Shown piece by piece: positions 26,411-35,733 of a stretch of 40,299 bases of DNA. Below the pieces are notes generated by a model that saw only the letters and a list, made by a program, of their open reading frames with translations, was not told the origin of the DNA and ran no database searches. The position numbers and the translations under genes were made by a program. The number at the start of each line of letters is the position of its first letter. The stretch's first letter is position 1. The stretch is from the NCBI GenBank assembly GCA_030694525.1, contig JAUXYG010000193.1:1-40299 (forward strand). The letters run 5' to 3'. Origin of the DNA: Legionella sp. GTDB lineage: Bacteria; Pseudomonadota; Gammaproteobacteria; Legionellales; Legionellaceae.

Positions 26411-27715
26411 ATGACCCATTATAATGTTCAACCCGATTCCCTGCCAAAAACAGGAATAAGATTTGTTATGCCTTGGATAGTCTGGGGTTTAGCCTGTATT
26501 TTCTATTTTTATGAATGCCTCCTTCAGGTTTCGCCAAGTGTGATGAGTAATGAACTCATGCAGGATTTCTCTGTCACCAGTCAAACTCTGGGTGTATTGT
26601 CAGGAATTTACTTCTACTCCTATGCTGCAATGCAGTTACCCGGTGGCGTCCTGATGGATTATTTTGGTCCACGTAGATTATTAACTCTGGCTACATTAGT
26701 GTGTGCGGTAAGTACAATTGCCTTCGGTATGACCGATAGTTTCTTTATGGCCTGCTTTGCAAGACTAATGATAGGTTTTGGCTCAGCTTTTGCTGCAGTA
26801 GGAACAATGAAACTGGCAGCAAACTGGTTTCCTGCGCAACGCTTTGCCTTACTAACCGGATTAATGGTTACCATTGGAATGCTTGGCGCAATTGGTGGTG
26901 AAGCACCCCTGGCGTTATTGATCGAAAATTTTGGCTGGCGCCATAGCATGATCATCATGGGAACAGTCGGCTTGGTACTTGCAGTTTTGATGCTGTTAAT
27001 TATTCGAGATACTCCTAAAGATTTTACACCGGTTACTCACCATCATGAGATCGAAGAAGAAGAAGACCTTCTCCCAAGTTTCTTAGCTTTAATAAAAAAC
27101 AAACAACTCTGGCTGGTAGCTACCTATGGAGGCTTGATGTATATGGCAACTCCTGTGTTTTGTGGACTTTGGGGAGTTCCTTTCCTGATGAACAAAATGC
27201 TTATTGCCAAAACTACTGCTGCTAATTATATTTCTTTAGTATTTATTGGATGGGCCATTGCCAGTCCTTTATGGGGTATTTTTTCAAATCGAATTGGTTT
27301 ACGTAAGCCACCAATGTATATAGGTTGTATTGGTGCTCTAATCAGCTCCACTCTTTTTATCTTTGCACCTATTGAATCTGCGTTATTAATGCAATTCCTG
27401 CTTTTCATCTTTGGTGTTTTTTCAGCAGGATTTCTACCCGCGTTCTCGGTAGCCAAAGAACTTTGTAATAAAAAATATGTAGCGACAGGATTAAGCTTTA
27501 TGAACATGATGAATATGGTGGGTATCGCTCTCGTTCAACCGCTCATTGGATATATTCTGGATCAAATGTGGGCCGGTGAAATGAAGGGTACAGTGCGTCT
27601 CTATCCTTTGGAGGCCTATCATACCGCCCTTTCGATACTTCCCCTGGGAATGCTGGTTGCATTGCTTATTTTACCTAAAGTAAAAGAAACCTATTGCCAA
27701 AGTGTTCATAAATGA
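26411..27715 (+). CDS. Major facilitator superfamily transporter
   Basis: A 434-residue protein with twelve predicted membrane segments. The loop 2-3 motif A appears as GGVLMDYFGPRRLLTL (about 77-92), and the segment-4/5 region reads RLMIGFGSAFAAVGTMKLAANWFPAQRFALLTGL. An acidic loop (HHEIEEEEDLL, about 208-218) divides the two halves. Overall style is that of the Legionella Pht-type nutrient and amino-acid importers and their relatives, but the substrate cannot be inferred. The ribosome binding site (GGAGA) is distant. The miaB operon begins 32 bp after its stop. Confidence 0.88.
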   Translation: MTHYNVQPDSLPKTGIRFVMPWIVWGLACIFYFYECLLQVSPSVMSNELMQDFSVTSQTLGVLSGIYFYSYAAMQLPGGVLMDYFGPRRLLTLATLVCAVSTIAFGMTDSFFMACFARLMIGFGSAFAAVGTMKLAANWFPAQRFALLTGLMVTIGMLGAIGGEAPLALLIENFGWRHSMIIMGTVGLVLAVLMLLIIRDTPKDFTPVTHHHEIEEEEDLLPSFLALIKNKQLWLVATYGGLMYMATPVFCGLWGVPFLMNKMLIAKTTAANYISLVFIGWAIASPLWGIFSNRIGLRKPPMYIGCIGALISSTLFIFAPIESALLMQFLLFIFGVFSAGFLPAFSVAKELCNKKYVATGLSFMNMMNMVGIALVQPLIGYILDQMWAGEMKGTVRLYPLEAYHTALSILPLGMLVALLILPKVKETYCQSVHK

Positions 27716-27747
27716 AATAATACCCCGTTTTTAAAGTTGAATTTATT

Positions 27748-29091
27748 ATGTCAAAGAAATTATATATTAAAACAAATGGTTGTCAGATGAATGAATATGA
27801 TTCATCCAAAATGGCAGAAGTATTATTCGCATCCCACGGGCTGGTTAAGACCGAAACCGTAGAAGATGCAGATGTCATTTTGATGAATACCTGTTCTATT
27901 CGAGAAAAAGCACAAGAGAAAGTATTCTCTCAGTTAGGTCAATGGCGGGAGTTTAAAGCCAAAAATCCGCATGTAATTATCGGTGTTGGTGGATGTGTAG
28001 CAAGCCAGGAAGGTGCTGATATTATCAAGCGCGCACCCTATGTGGATATCGTTTTTGGGCCGCAAACATTACACCGTCTCCCTGCTTTACTGGATGAGCG
28101 CTTAAGCAAAAAAAAATCAGTGGTGGATATCAGTTTTCCTGAAATTGAAAAATTTGATCACCTGCCAGCACCCCGTGCTGAAGGACCCACTGCATTCGTA
28201 TCGATAATGGAGGGTTGCAGCAAATACTGTAGCTTCTGCGTGGTTCCTTATACTCGAGGGGAAGAAATTAGCCGACCTTTTGATGACGTGCTTGCGGAGT
28301 GTTTTCAATTGGCAACCCAGGGTGTGCGGGAAATTAATTTATTGGGTCAGAACGTAAATGATTATCGTGGTGCCATGGAAAATGGAGAAATTGCTGATCT
28401 TGCGTTACTTATCCATTATATTGCAGCGATTGATGGAATTGGTCGTATTCGATTTACCACCTCTCATCCTTTGGCATTCTCTGATAATTTAATTAATGCT
28501 TATGCCGAAGTACCCGAGCTTGCAAATCATCTTCACCTTCCGGTCCAAAGCGGTTCAGATCGCATTCTCGGTATGATGAAACGTGGTTATACTGCTTTGG
28601 AGTTTAAATCCAAAATCAGAAAATTAAGAAAAATTCGCCCGGATATTCGCCTGTCTACCGACATTATTGTGGGCTTCCCTGGAGAGACTGATAAAGACTT
28701 TCAGGACACCATGGATCTGGTACATGAGATAGGTTTTGACACATCATTTAGTTTTATCTACAGTCCAAGACCCGGAACACCCGCCGCTAATCTGGTTGAT
28801 GAAACGCCATTAGACGTTAAAAAACAGCGACTACAGATATTACAAAACAGACTTCTCCTTCAGGCCTCGCGCTACAGTCAATCTATGATTGGTAGTACGC
28901 AAAAAATTCTTGTAACCGGATTTTCCAAAAAAGACAGTCAACAACTCGCGGGTAGAACTGAATGTAACCGGGTTGTTAACTTCGAGGGTCCTGCTCATTT
29001 AGTTGGCCAATTTATAACCATTCAAATCAATGATGCACTTCCTAATTCCTTAAGAGGACGTCTGATTGAAACCGAGATGCAACCAGCCTGA
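27748..29091 (+). CDS. miaB: tRNA-2-methylthio-N6-dimethylallyladenosine synthase
   Basis: A 447-residue radical-SAM methylthiotransferase that converts i6A37 to ms2i6A37 in tRNAs. The N-terminal UPF0004 domain has three cluster-binding cysteines (Cys12, Cys49, Cys83); the radical-SAM CxxxCxxC is Cys157, Cys161, Cys164 in [23 protein letters not shown] domain ends the protein. Its stop overlaps the rluD start by one base, so miaB-rluD-pgeF-degQ reads as one transcript. Confidence 0.97.
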   Translation: MSKKLYIKTNGCQMNEYDSSKMAEVLFASHGLVKTETVEDADVILMNTCSIREKAQEKVFSQLGQWREFKAKNPHVIIGVGGCVASQEGADIIKRAPYVDIVFGPQTLHRLPALLDERLSKKKSVVDISFPEIEKFDHLPAPRAEGPTAFVSIMEGCSKYCSFCVVPYTRGEEISRPFDDVLAECFQLATQGVREINLLGQNVNDYRGAMENGEIADLALLIHYIAAIDGIGRIRFTTSHPLAFSDNLINAYAEVPELANHLHLPVQSGSDRILGMMKRGYTALEFKSKIRKLRKIRPDIRLSTDIIVGFPGETDKDFQDTMDLVHEIGFDTSFSFIYSPRPGTPAANLVDETPLDVKKQRLQILQNRLLLQASRYSQSMIGSTQKILVTGFSKKDSQQLAGRTECNRVVNFEGPAHLVGQFITIQINDALPNSLRGRLIETEMQPA

Positions 29092-30056
29092 TGATAGAAC
29101 ACATACAAAAACAACTCACTGTGCCACGCGAGTATCATAGTCAACGAATTGATGCGGTACTTGCGCAGTTACTACCTGAATATTCTCGTTCTCAGATTAG
29201 CACCTGGATTAAAACAGGTGCGATTAAAATGAATAATAAAGTCTGTAAACCCAAGGATAAAACCCTGGGGGGTGACATCATTGATTTGATCGTGGATTAT
29301 TCTGAAACCGATTCAAACTTTAATCAATGTGAACCAGAGAATATTCCGCTTGATGTTATTTACGAAGACGAAGAAGTTTTGGTTATAAATAAACCTGCAG
29401 GACTGGTAGTTCATCCAGGAGCAGGGAATCGTGAACATACTTTGGTCAATGCTCTCCTTTATCATGCTCCTGATTTACATCATTTACCCCGAGCAGGCAT
29501 TATTCATCGACTAGACAAAGACACTACTGGGTTGCTCATTGTTGCCAAAACCCTGACTGCGCACACCTCATTAATTCGCCAAATGCAAGCTCGTGAAATT
29601 CAGCGTCATTATATTACTTTGGTTCAAGGCCACCTAATCTCTGGCGGAACAATTGATACAGGATTTGGCAGGCATCCTCGAAACCGTTTAAAAATGACCG
29701 TTACCGGACAAGGACGCCAGGCCATCACTCATTATACGGTTAATAAGCAGTACAAAGATTTTACCTTGCTCGATGTCCGTTTAATGACGGGACGAACCCA
29801 TCAAATTCGTGTGCATATGGCGCACATTAATCACCCTGTAGCAGGAGATCAGTTATATAGTGGAAGAATGCGCTTTCCTGTAAATGCCAGCGACACATTA
29901 CGAACCGTTCTGCAACAATTTAAAAGACAAGCGTTACACGCGAGCTCCCTTAGCTTTCAACATCCGGTGACGCATGAAGAGATCACATGTAAGGCGCCCA
30001 TACCTGAAGATTTTAAATTATTATTGACCACTTTGGACTCTCATTATGAAGATTGA
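29091..30056 (+). CDS. rluD: 23S rRNA pseudouridine synthase RluD
   Basis: A 321-residue RluA-family enzyme with an N-terminal S4 RNA-binding domain (about 18-75, RIDAVLAQLLPEYSRSQISTWIKTG) and the catalytic motif HRLDKDTTG with Asp142. RluD modifies uridines 1911, 1915 and 1917 of helix 69 of 23S rRNA. The neighbouring pgeF (yfiH) supports RluD rather than RluA or RluC. Its end overlaps pgeF by 11 bases. Confidence 0.93.
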   Translation: MIEHIQKQLTVPREYHSQRIDAVLAQLLPEYSRSQISTWIKTGAIKMNNKVCKPKDKTLGGDIIDLIVDYSETDSNFNQCEPENIPLDVIYEDEEVLVINKPAGLVVHPGAGNREHTLVNALLYHAPDLHHLPRAGIIHRLDKDTTGLLIVAKTLTAHTSLIRQMQAREIQRHYITLVQGHLISGGTIDTGFGRHPRNRLKMTVTGQGRQAITHYTVNKQYKDFTLLDVRLMTGRTHQIRVHMAHINHPVAGDQLYSGRMRFPVNASDTLRTVLQQFKRQALHASSLSFQHPVTHEEITCKAPIPEDFKLLLTTLDSHYED

Positions 30057-30783
30057 ACGAGCAAATTGGCCTGCACCAAAAAATATAACAGCTCTTAGCA
30101 CCACGCGCAGTTCAGGATTTAGTGAGGCACCTTACAATAGCAATAATCTTGGTCTGCATGTTGGGGATAATGAGACTCATGTTTTAAAAAACAGGCAGCA
30201 AATCAGAGAATATTTTAATCTGTCTGCTGAGCCTGTTTGGCTTGAACAGACACATAGTACAGATTGCATCATTGCTGAGGATGATTCCTCAAGAAATGCT
30301 GATGCCGCAATAACCCGTTCAAATAAGCATCCATTGGTAATTATGACAGCTGATTGCTTACCGATTACATTATGTTCTACTACAGGTGATGAAATCGCAG
30401 CCATCCATGCTGGATGGAGAGGACTATATAATGGCATTATTGAAAATACCTTACAAAAGATGAAGACTTCCCCTGAAAAAATTCTTGCCTGGATAGGCCC
30501 CGCAATTTCCCAGGAATTCTATGAAGTAGGAGAAGAAGTTTATGAATCTTTTACCCATAAATATCCAGAAAATAACAAGGCGTTTAAACCTTCCGGAGCC
30601 AAATGGTTTGCCGATCTGCCTCAAATTGCAGAATGGACTTTGAACTCTTTAGGCGTAACCCGCGTTTATCAGTCAGGTCTATGCACTTATAAGTTAAAAA
30701 ACGAATTCTATTCCTATCGAAGAGAACCACAAACAGGTAGAATAGGAACTTTAATCTGGTTTAACGATCAACCCACAAGATAA
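30046..30783 (+). CDS. pgeF: Multicopper-laccase-domain protein PgeF (YfiH)
   Basis: A 245-residue protein of the YfiH family. The zinc/copper site is visible as His70 (LEQTHS), Cys104 (TADCLPITL) and His121 (IHAGWRGL). Members are reported as peptidoglycan editing factors that remove wrongly incorporated residues from muropeptide precursors and as purine nucleoside phosphorylases. The rluD-pgeF pairing is common in gammaproteobacteria. It starts within rluD and ends 15 bases before degQ. Confidence 0.92.
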   Translation: MKIERANWPAPKNITALSTTRSSGFSEAPYNSNNLGLHVGDNETHVLKNRQQIREYFNLSAEPVWLEQTHSTDCIIAEDDSSRNADAAITRSNKHPLVIMTADCLPITLCSTTGDEIAAIHAGWRGLYNGIIENTLQKMKTSPEKILAWIGPAISQEFYEVGEEVYESFTHKYPENNKAFKPSGAKWFADLPQIAEWTLNSLGVTRVYQSGLCTYKLKNEFYSYRREPQTGRIGTLIWFNDQPTR

Positions 30784-30798
30784 CAGGAATTAATACAT

Positions 30799-32166
30799 AT
30801 GATGAAACGAACTAAATTATTTATATCCACCTTGCTCCTTTTTGTGGCTTCTTTTACCCATGCGGCAGAAGAATCCATTCCGAGTTTAGCCCCTGTATTA
30901 AAAAACATCATGCCAGCGATAGTAAACGTGGCAGTTCAAGGGTATTTACCGGATGCCGCTCCTGCAAATGCTGGAGATGACGAAGAAGCGGATAATAAAC
31001 AAGCACCGAAAATACCTCAAAAAGGTCGTAAATTTGAAAGCATTGGTTCGGGTGTGATCATTGATCCTGCTCATGGAGTAATTGTCACCAATGATCATGT
31101 TATCCGTAATGCAAATCTCATTACAGTAACATTACAGGATGGAAGAAGATTGAAAGCACGCCTGGTGGGTGGAGATAGCGAAACCGACTTGGCTGTTTTA
31201 AAAATTGAAGCAAAAAACCTCAAATCTCTTGTGATCGGCGATTCTGATTTATTACAGGTAGGTGATTTTGTTGTAGCCATTGGAAACCCATTTGGATTAA
31301 ACAGCTTTGGTAATAGTCAGTCCGCAACTTTTGGGATTGTTAGCGCGTTAAAGCGAAGTGATTTAAACATAGAAGGTGTTGAGAACTTTATTCAGACCGA
31401 TGCCGCGATTAATCCAGGTAATTCGGGTGGTGCCTTAGTCAATACAAAAGGAGAGTTGATTGGTATCAATACTGCGATTATTTCTCCATACGGTGGTAAC
31501 GTTGGAATTGGGTTTGCTATCCCAATCAATATGGTAAAAGATGTAACGCAACAAATTATAAAATTTGGTTCAATACATCGCGGCTTAATGGGTATATTTG
31601 TTCAGCACTTAACTCCTGAATTAGCCCTGTCCATGGGGTATCCCGAAGATTTTCAGGGAGCTCTGGTATCCCAGGTGAATGCAAACTCTCCTGCTGAACT
31701 TGCAGGTTTAAAAGCTGGAGATATCATTACCCAAATTAATGATACCAAAATCACACAAGGTACTCAGGTTAAAACGACCATCAGCCTGTTACGAGTGGGA
31801 TCTACAGCAAAAATTTTGATTCAGCGTGACAATAAGCCCATGACTATTAATGCGGTAGTTACTGATATTAAAACTCATGAACAAAAATTACAGTCCAATA
31901 ATCCCTTTTTATATGGTCTGGCACTTCGTGCATTCGAACAGGAATCACCTCCACATGGAAATGTAGTCGGTGTTCAGGTAGTGGGTGCAACTGAAAACAG
32001 TGCGGGCTGGCGCGCAGGATTAAGGCCTGGTGATATTATTATCTCAGCGAATAAAACCCCGGTTAAAGACGTTAAATCGTTACAAGCCATAGCGCAACAG
32101 AAGAAGCAGCAACTGCTTGTTCAGGTCTTGCGTGGACCCGGTGCTTTATATTTATTGATTATCTAA
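30799..32166 (+). CDS. degQ: Periplasmic serine protease of the Do/DegQ (HtrA) family
   Basis: A 455-residue exported protease-chaperone. Residues 1-22 are a signal peptide ending THA. The trypsin-like domain has catalytic His100 (TNDHV), Asp130 (ETDLAVL) and Ser209 (NPGNSGGAL). Two PDZ domains follow (about 265-350 and 370-455), as in DegP/DegQ. It degrades or holds misfolded envelope proteins. A Pro/Asp/Glu-rich LA loop (about 50-75) precedes the catalytic histidine. DegP and DegQ cannot be told apart with certainty here. An in-frame second ATG follows directly. Confidence 0.93.
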   Translation: MMKRTKLFISTLLLFVASFTHAAEESIPSLAPVLKNIMPAIVNVAVQGYLPDAAPANAGDDEEADNKQAPKIPQKGRKFESIGSGVIIDPAHGVIVTNDHVIRNANLITVTLQDGRRLKARLVGGDSETDLAVLKIEAKNLKSLVIGDSDLLQVGDFVVAIGNPFGLNSFGNSQSATFGIVSALKRSDLNIEGVENFIQTDAAINPGNSGGALVNTKGELIGINTAIISPYGGNVGIGFAIPINMVKDVTQQIIKFGSIHRGLMGIFVQHLTPELALSMGYPEDFQGALVSQVNANSPAELAGLKAGDIITQINDTKITQGTQVKTTISLLRVGSTAKILIQRDNKPMTINAVVTDIKTHEQKLQSNNPFLYGLALRAFEQESPPHGNVVGVQVVGATENSAGWRAGLRPGDIIISANKTPVKDVKSLQAIAQQKKQQLLVQVLRGPGALYLLII

Positions 32167-32781
32167 TTAAAAACGAGTCTATCTTTCAATTGGACTTGAG
32201 TTAAAATGAAGCATTCCTGGATGCCGCGCATAAAGCGCGGCAAGTCGGGAATTGGATATATTATACCGCCCCCCATATTGAGTCTAGCTGTGGACATAAA
32301 GACATAAATTAGACTCCATCCATAGGCCCGAAGGCCATGCTAAGAATTTGGCTATCCTTTCATAATTATAATGTACAATATGTTATAGATTAATCAGTTG
32401 CCTCCCCCGAACACTGGATATCCCTCAGCCCACACACTAAATACATCCAATAAAGTAGCATTTTACTAAAATTTAGATGGCTTTCCTACGTGGGGATGAC
32501 CGGTCAGACATGTGGGTAATAAAAAGGAAATATCTCAGGCCGCTTGGATTTAGGACGGAATTTTTATAAGATTGACATTTATATATAATCAGAAATGCAT
32601 AGACCCTATCAATCACTAAACGCGTATAATGGTCGAAAATAGTTAATATTAAATCGATTGGTGTTATTAGTTCATTCCTGCTTGGCAATTCATGATTTCA
32701 GTCAGAACAATACTCTCTTTTATTAATTCACAAATCTAATTTATAATGACTTGATTTATCGAGCTTAATTAAGGACTAATT
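32167..32781. other. 615-bp intergenic region with REP-like hairpin
   Basis: The clearest element is TGCCGCGC (32222-32229) pairing with GCGCGGCA (32235-32242) around ATAAA, in a context (CTGGATGCC...AAGTCGGGAATTGGAT) typical of dispersed intergenic palindromes. It may also protect or end the degQ transcript. A second, weaker GTGGGGATGACC motif near 32491 resembles another such repeat. A 71-codon minus-strand frame (32473-32688) shows no protein-like character. The right end is AT-rich and should hold the next gene's promoter. The uneven composition suggests decayed inserted DNA, but no transposase remnant can be recognised. Confidence 0.5.
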
Positions 32782-33258
32782 ATGTTTAATTGTTTCAAAA
32801 ATTGCTGGAGTGCTCTTGCTTTAAGAACACCTTATACCTCATCTGCCCCTCACAGAAACGCGGAGCGTGGTAATGGGGTAACTGAAATTTTAGGTTCAAC
32901 TCTTGAAAGCTTAAGTCCTGCCGCATCAATTCCTACTAAACTGGCTCAAACAGGTATCTCTTTATTTTCAATCTTTCGCACTGATGTGCATGCTTCTGAA
33001 AAGATAGTTCATGCGTTACAGGCTGGAATCTCAGCCGCTCAAATGGGTATTTCTATTGCTCTGCTCTTTCAAGGCACCCTGTGTGATGATTCACATGGAA
33101 GCCAGTTATGTAAGGCTGCTTTCTTATTGCAATTATTGTATAAAGGTACACTGATCGCCGGTTGGGCTCCCAGTGAATTTACCAAAGATCCTTATTCGGA
33201 AGGAATTACGTTACAAGTTACTGAAGACACAGTAGATCGTGCGGTTAATGCCGTTTAA
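32782..33258 (+). CDS. Uncharacterised 158-residue protein
   Basis: I do not recognise this protein. AAGGA seven bases before the ATG and an even codon pattern support it as real. The N-terminus has two cysteines (MFNCFKNCW), then a polar region to about residue 45. The middle is rich in Ala, Ile, Leu and Ser, with a moderately hydrophobic helix (about 82-98, GISAAQMGISIALLFQG) and another (about 111-129, KAAFLLQLLYKGTLIAGWA). Paired cysteines at about 100 and 110 (TLCDDSHGSQLC) could form a disulphide. No signal peptide is evident. It converges on pbpC with an 18-bp gap. It could be a small genus-specific membrane-associated or secreted protein. Confidence 0.65.
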   Translation: MFNCFKNCWSALALRTPYTSSAPHRNAERGNGVTEILGSTLESLSPAASIPTKLAQTGISLFSIFRTDVHASEKIVHALQAGISAAQMGISIALLFQGTLCDDSHGSQLCKAAFLLQLLYKGTLIAGWAPSEFTKDPYSEGITLQVTEDTVDRAVNAV

Positions 33259-33276
33259 ACCCAATTACTCGGTATG

Positions 33277-35577
33277 TTAACTATCCATGGTAACTTCTAT
33301 ATCCCTTGCATCTGACAACCCGTGGTCATCTACAACCCGAACCACGAATTTACCAGGCCTCGCATCCCAAAAAAAAGGGACGTCAGGTTTGGTTTTAGTT
33401 ATAAATGTTTCATTGATAAACCAATAGAGATGGCTCACTCCAGCATCAGTAACCGCACTCAAAGGGATTTTATTATGTAATGACGAGTCTGCGCGCACCA
33501 CATAACTGATTCCCAACTGAGGGGATGTAATTTGAGGGCTTATTCCCTTGTTATCAGTAAGAGCACAATCCGCCTCAAAAAAAGGCGGTGTATGTCGCGA
33601 TATACCTGCCCTTCGAAAGATCCTCAATAAATCAGATGGCCAGAATTCAAAAATCTCAAAACGAGTATTTTCATTTATATGACACGTACGTAAACCGGTT
33701 TGATTATTAATCGCGACTTCCCTGAATATAGTGTCTGTTTTTATGGGAGAAACTCCGGGTATAAACCAGGTTAATTCGGTATCAGTACAATACCGAGTGG
33801 GCAGCATTCCTGATGCTTTGCAGATTTCAATTTTTTTCAACCGCATTTGCTCTGGTTTTTTTTGAACGTTTTCAATAGGACCTTGGTGTTTGATTGAATC
33901 GATCAACTCAAAAAATAAAGGTGCTGCAATGTCTTTACCAACAAAGGCTGGGTTAGATTTATTATCAAAATTTCCTATCCAGACTGCCAACACGTAAGGA
34001 CCAAAAGAACCGATAGTCCATGCATCACGGTAACCGGATGACGTGCCTGTTTTCCAGGAAACTGGAAGGCTATCATATCGTTTATTGGTTAATTCACTTT
34101 TGGGAGTATTTTTTAACATATCCAAAACCAGAAAACTCGCCTCTTTACTAAGTAAACGTTTGCCTTGATGGATTTTTTCACTTTTTAAATAATGAACCGG
34201 ATTCCAGATTCCATCATTAACCAGCATGGAATAAAGACTCACCAGTTCATTCATGGTCAACTCCACTCCGCCCAAGTTTAAAGACAAACCATAATAGGAT
34301 TCCGAGCGCAAATTCTTAATCTGGGCACGCTCTAACAACTGATGCAAGGAAGGGTTGGTTAATTGATTTGCAAGATATATGGCAGGAATATTTCGACTAA
34401 GCACCAAAGCATCCCTTGCTGTTACCGGCCCCATGAAATCATAATCGAAATTTTCTGGATTATAGCCATTAAAACTATGCGGAACATCTTTTAATATAGA
34501 CTTGGGATGGATTAATCCCTGATCCAGTGCTAATCCGTATATAAATGGTTTTAGAGTGGAGCCAGGAGAACGTTTCGTTTCTGTGCCATTAATCTGCCCA
34601 CTTATGTCCTTATCAAAAAAATCAGCGGATCCCATTAATGCTTTAATACTCATATCTCGAGTGTCCACGAGCATAACTGCTGCATTTTGAACACCTAAAA
34701 TCTTTTTCCGAGCCAGATAATGGCGTGTGATCCGCTCAATTGATAATTGGACTTGCGAATCCAGAGTGGTTTGTACTGAACCATTATTATTCTTATTTTT
34801 CAGGATGGTATTCACCAGATGAGGTGATTTAAAGGGTAAATCATTAATACGATGCATAAGCAATGGTAGACCGAAAACTATTTTTTTATCCAGATCCTGT
34901 GGATGTATGGTTAACCAACGTGCGTACAATAAATCTCTAATGCGTTTTAAATCTTTATTTTCAGGAGTTCTTTTCCCAGGATTTTGCGGTATGACACTTA
35001 AAGTCAATGCCTGAGGTAAGGTAAGATGATCCACCGAATTATTAAAATAAATGAGACTCGCTGCCCCCACTCCCTCTATATTTCCCCCATAAGGAGCTAA
35101 ATTTAAATAAGCCTCCAGAATTTCATTTTTGCTATAATGTCGCTCCAATTGTAGCGCTCTGACTATTTGCCAAAGCTTTCCCGATATTTTTTTTGAGTTG
35201 ATACCAAACTTAAGTCTTGCGACCTGCATCGTGATAGTCGATGCGCCAACCCTTCTCGACTGGGCAGCATACGTCTGCCAGATTGCTTTAGACAAAGACC
35301 ATGGATTAATTCCAAAATGCCAGTGAAAATATTGATCCTCTTGTAAAAGAGTACCTGCAATAAGTTGTTTGGAAATTTGTTTTAAGGGTGTGAACAGGCG
35401 ATATTTATCATCGGCACTGAGCGTGAGCCTTAATAAACGATGCTGCTCATCATATACAGCAGTAGAAAAATTAACGTCATTTAATAATGAGGGTTTGGGA
35501 GAGAAAATTAATATGAAATAGCCACTGACAAACAAGGCAACAAAGATTATGCTAGTAATCCTGACTATTTTCTTCAT
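33277..35577 (-). CDS. pbpC: Penicillin-binding protein 1C
   Basis: A 766-residue bifunctional wall synthase. An N-terminal membrane anchor (about 7-26) leads to a GT51 glycosyltransferase domain with EDQYFHWHFG (Glu80) and RRVGASTITMQVAR. The transpeptidase domain has SxxK in SPGSTLKP (Ser340-Lys343), SRN (Ser394) and KTGTSSG (Lys509). A C-terminal BiPBP_C domain (about 680-766) marks it as PBP1C. The frame opens at GTG 35580; ATG 35577 is preferred. It is divergent from the alpha-2-macroglobulin gene, its usual partner. Confidence 0.95.
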   Translation of the reverse strand: MKKIVRITSIIFVALFVSGYFILIFSPKPSLLNDVNFSTAVYDEQHRLLRLTLSADDKYRLFTPLKQISKQLIAGTLLQEDQYFHWHFGINPWSLSKAIWQTYAAQSRRVGASTITMQVARLKFGINSKKISGKLWQIVRALQLERHYSKNEILEAYLNLAPYGGNIEGVGAASLIYFNNSVDHLTLPQALTLSVIPQNPGKRTPENKDLKRIRDLLYARWLTIHPQDLDKKIVFGLPLLMHRINDLPFKSPHLVNTILKNKNNNGSVQTTLDSQVQLSIERITRHYLARKKILGVQNAAVMLVDTRDMSIKALMGSADFFDKDISGQINGTETKRSPGSTLKPFIYGLALDQGLIHPKSILKDVPHSFNGYNPENFDYDFMGPVTARDALVLSRNIPAIYLANQLTNPSLHQLLERAQIKNLRSESYYGLSLNLGGVELTMNELVSLYSMLVNDGIWNPVHYLKSEKIHQGKRLLSKEASFLVLDMLKNTPKSELTNKRYDSLPVSWKTGTSSGYRDAWTIGSFGPYVLAVWIGNFDNKSNPAFVGKDIAAPLFFELIDSIKHQGPIENVQKKPEQMRLKKIEICKASGMLPTRYCTDTELTWFIPGVSPIKTDTIFREVAINNQTGLRTCHINENTRFEIFEFWPSDLLRIFRRAGISRHTPPFFEADCALTDNKGISPQITSPQLGISYVVRADSSLHNKIPLSAVTDAGVSHLYWFINETFITKTKPDVPFFWDARPGKFVVRVVDDHGLSDARDIEVTMDS

Positions 35578-35580
35578 CAC

Positions 35581-35733
35581 TCAAATTATGTCTTAAAAAA
35601 AAATTAATTATATTCATATTTAGTAAGAATTACATTAGAATCACACCAATTTGGTTAAAAAATACCAATTAGAAAGAGTTTATTACAAAATGAGCCGAAA
35701 TTTTATCACTTGTCACTCCATCTGGAATCAATT
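35581..35733. promoter_or_regulatory. Shared divergent promoter region of pbpC and the macroglobulin gene
   Basis: The 153 bp between two divergent starts must hold promoters for both genes. It is AT-rich, with several TATTC/TTAATTATATT-like boxes near 35600-35620. No confident -35/-10 pair or operator can be assigned. Confidence 0.4.

Noticed and set aside
32473..32688. 71-codon minus-strand open frame, possible transposase remnant
   Set aside because: The translation has no transposase motif or other protein-like pattern.
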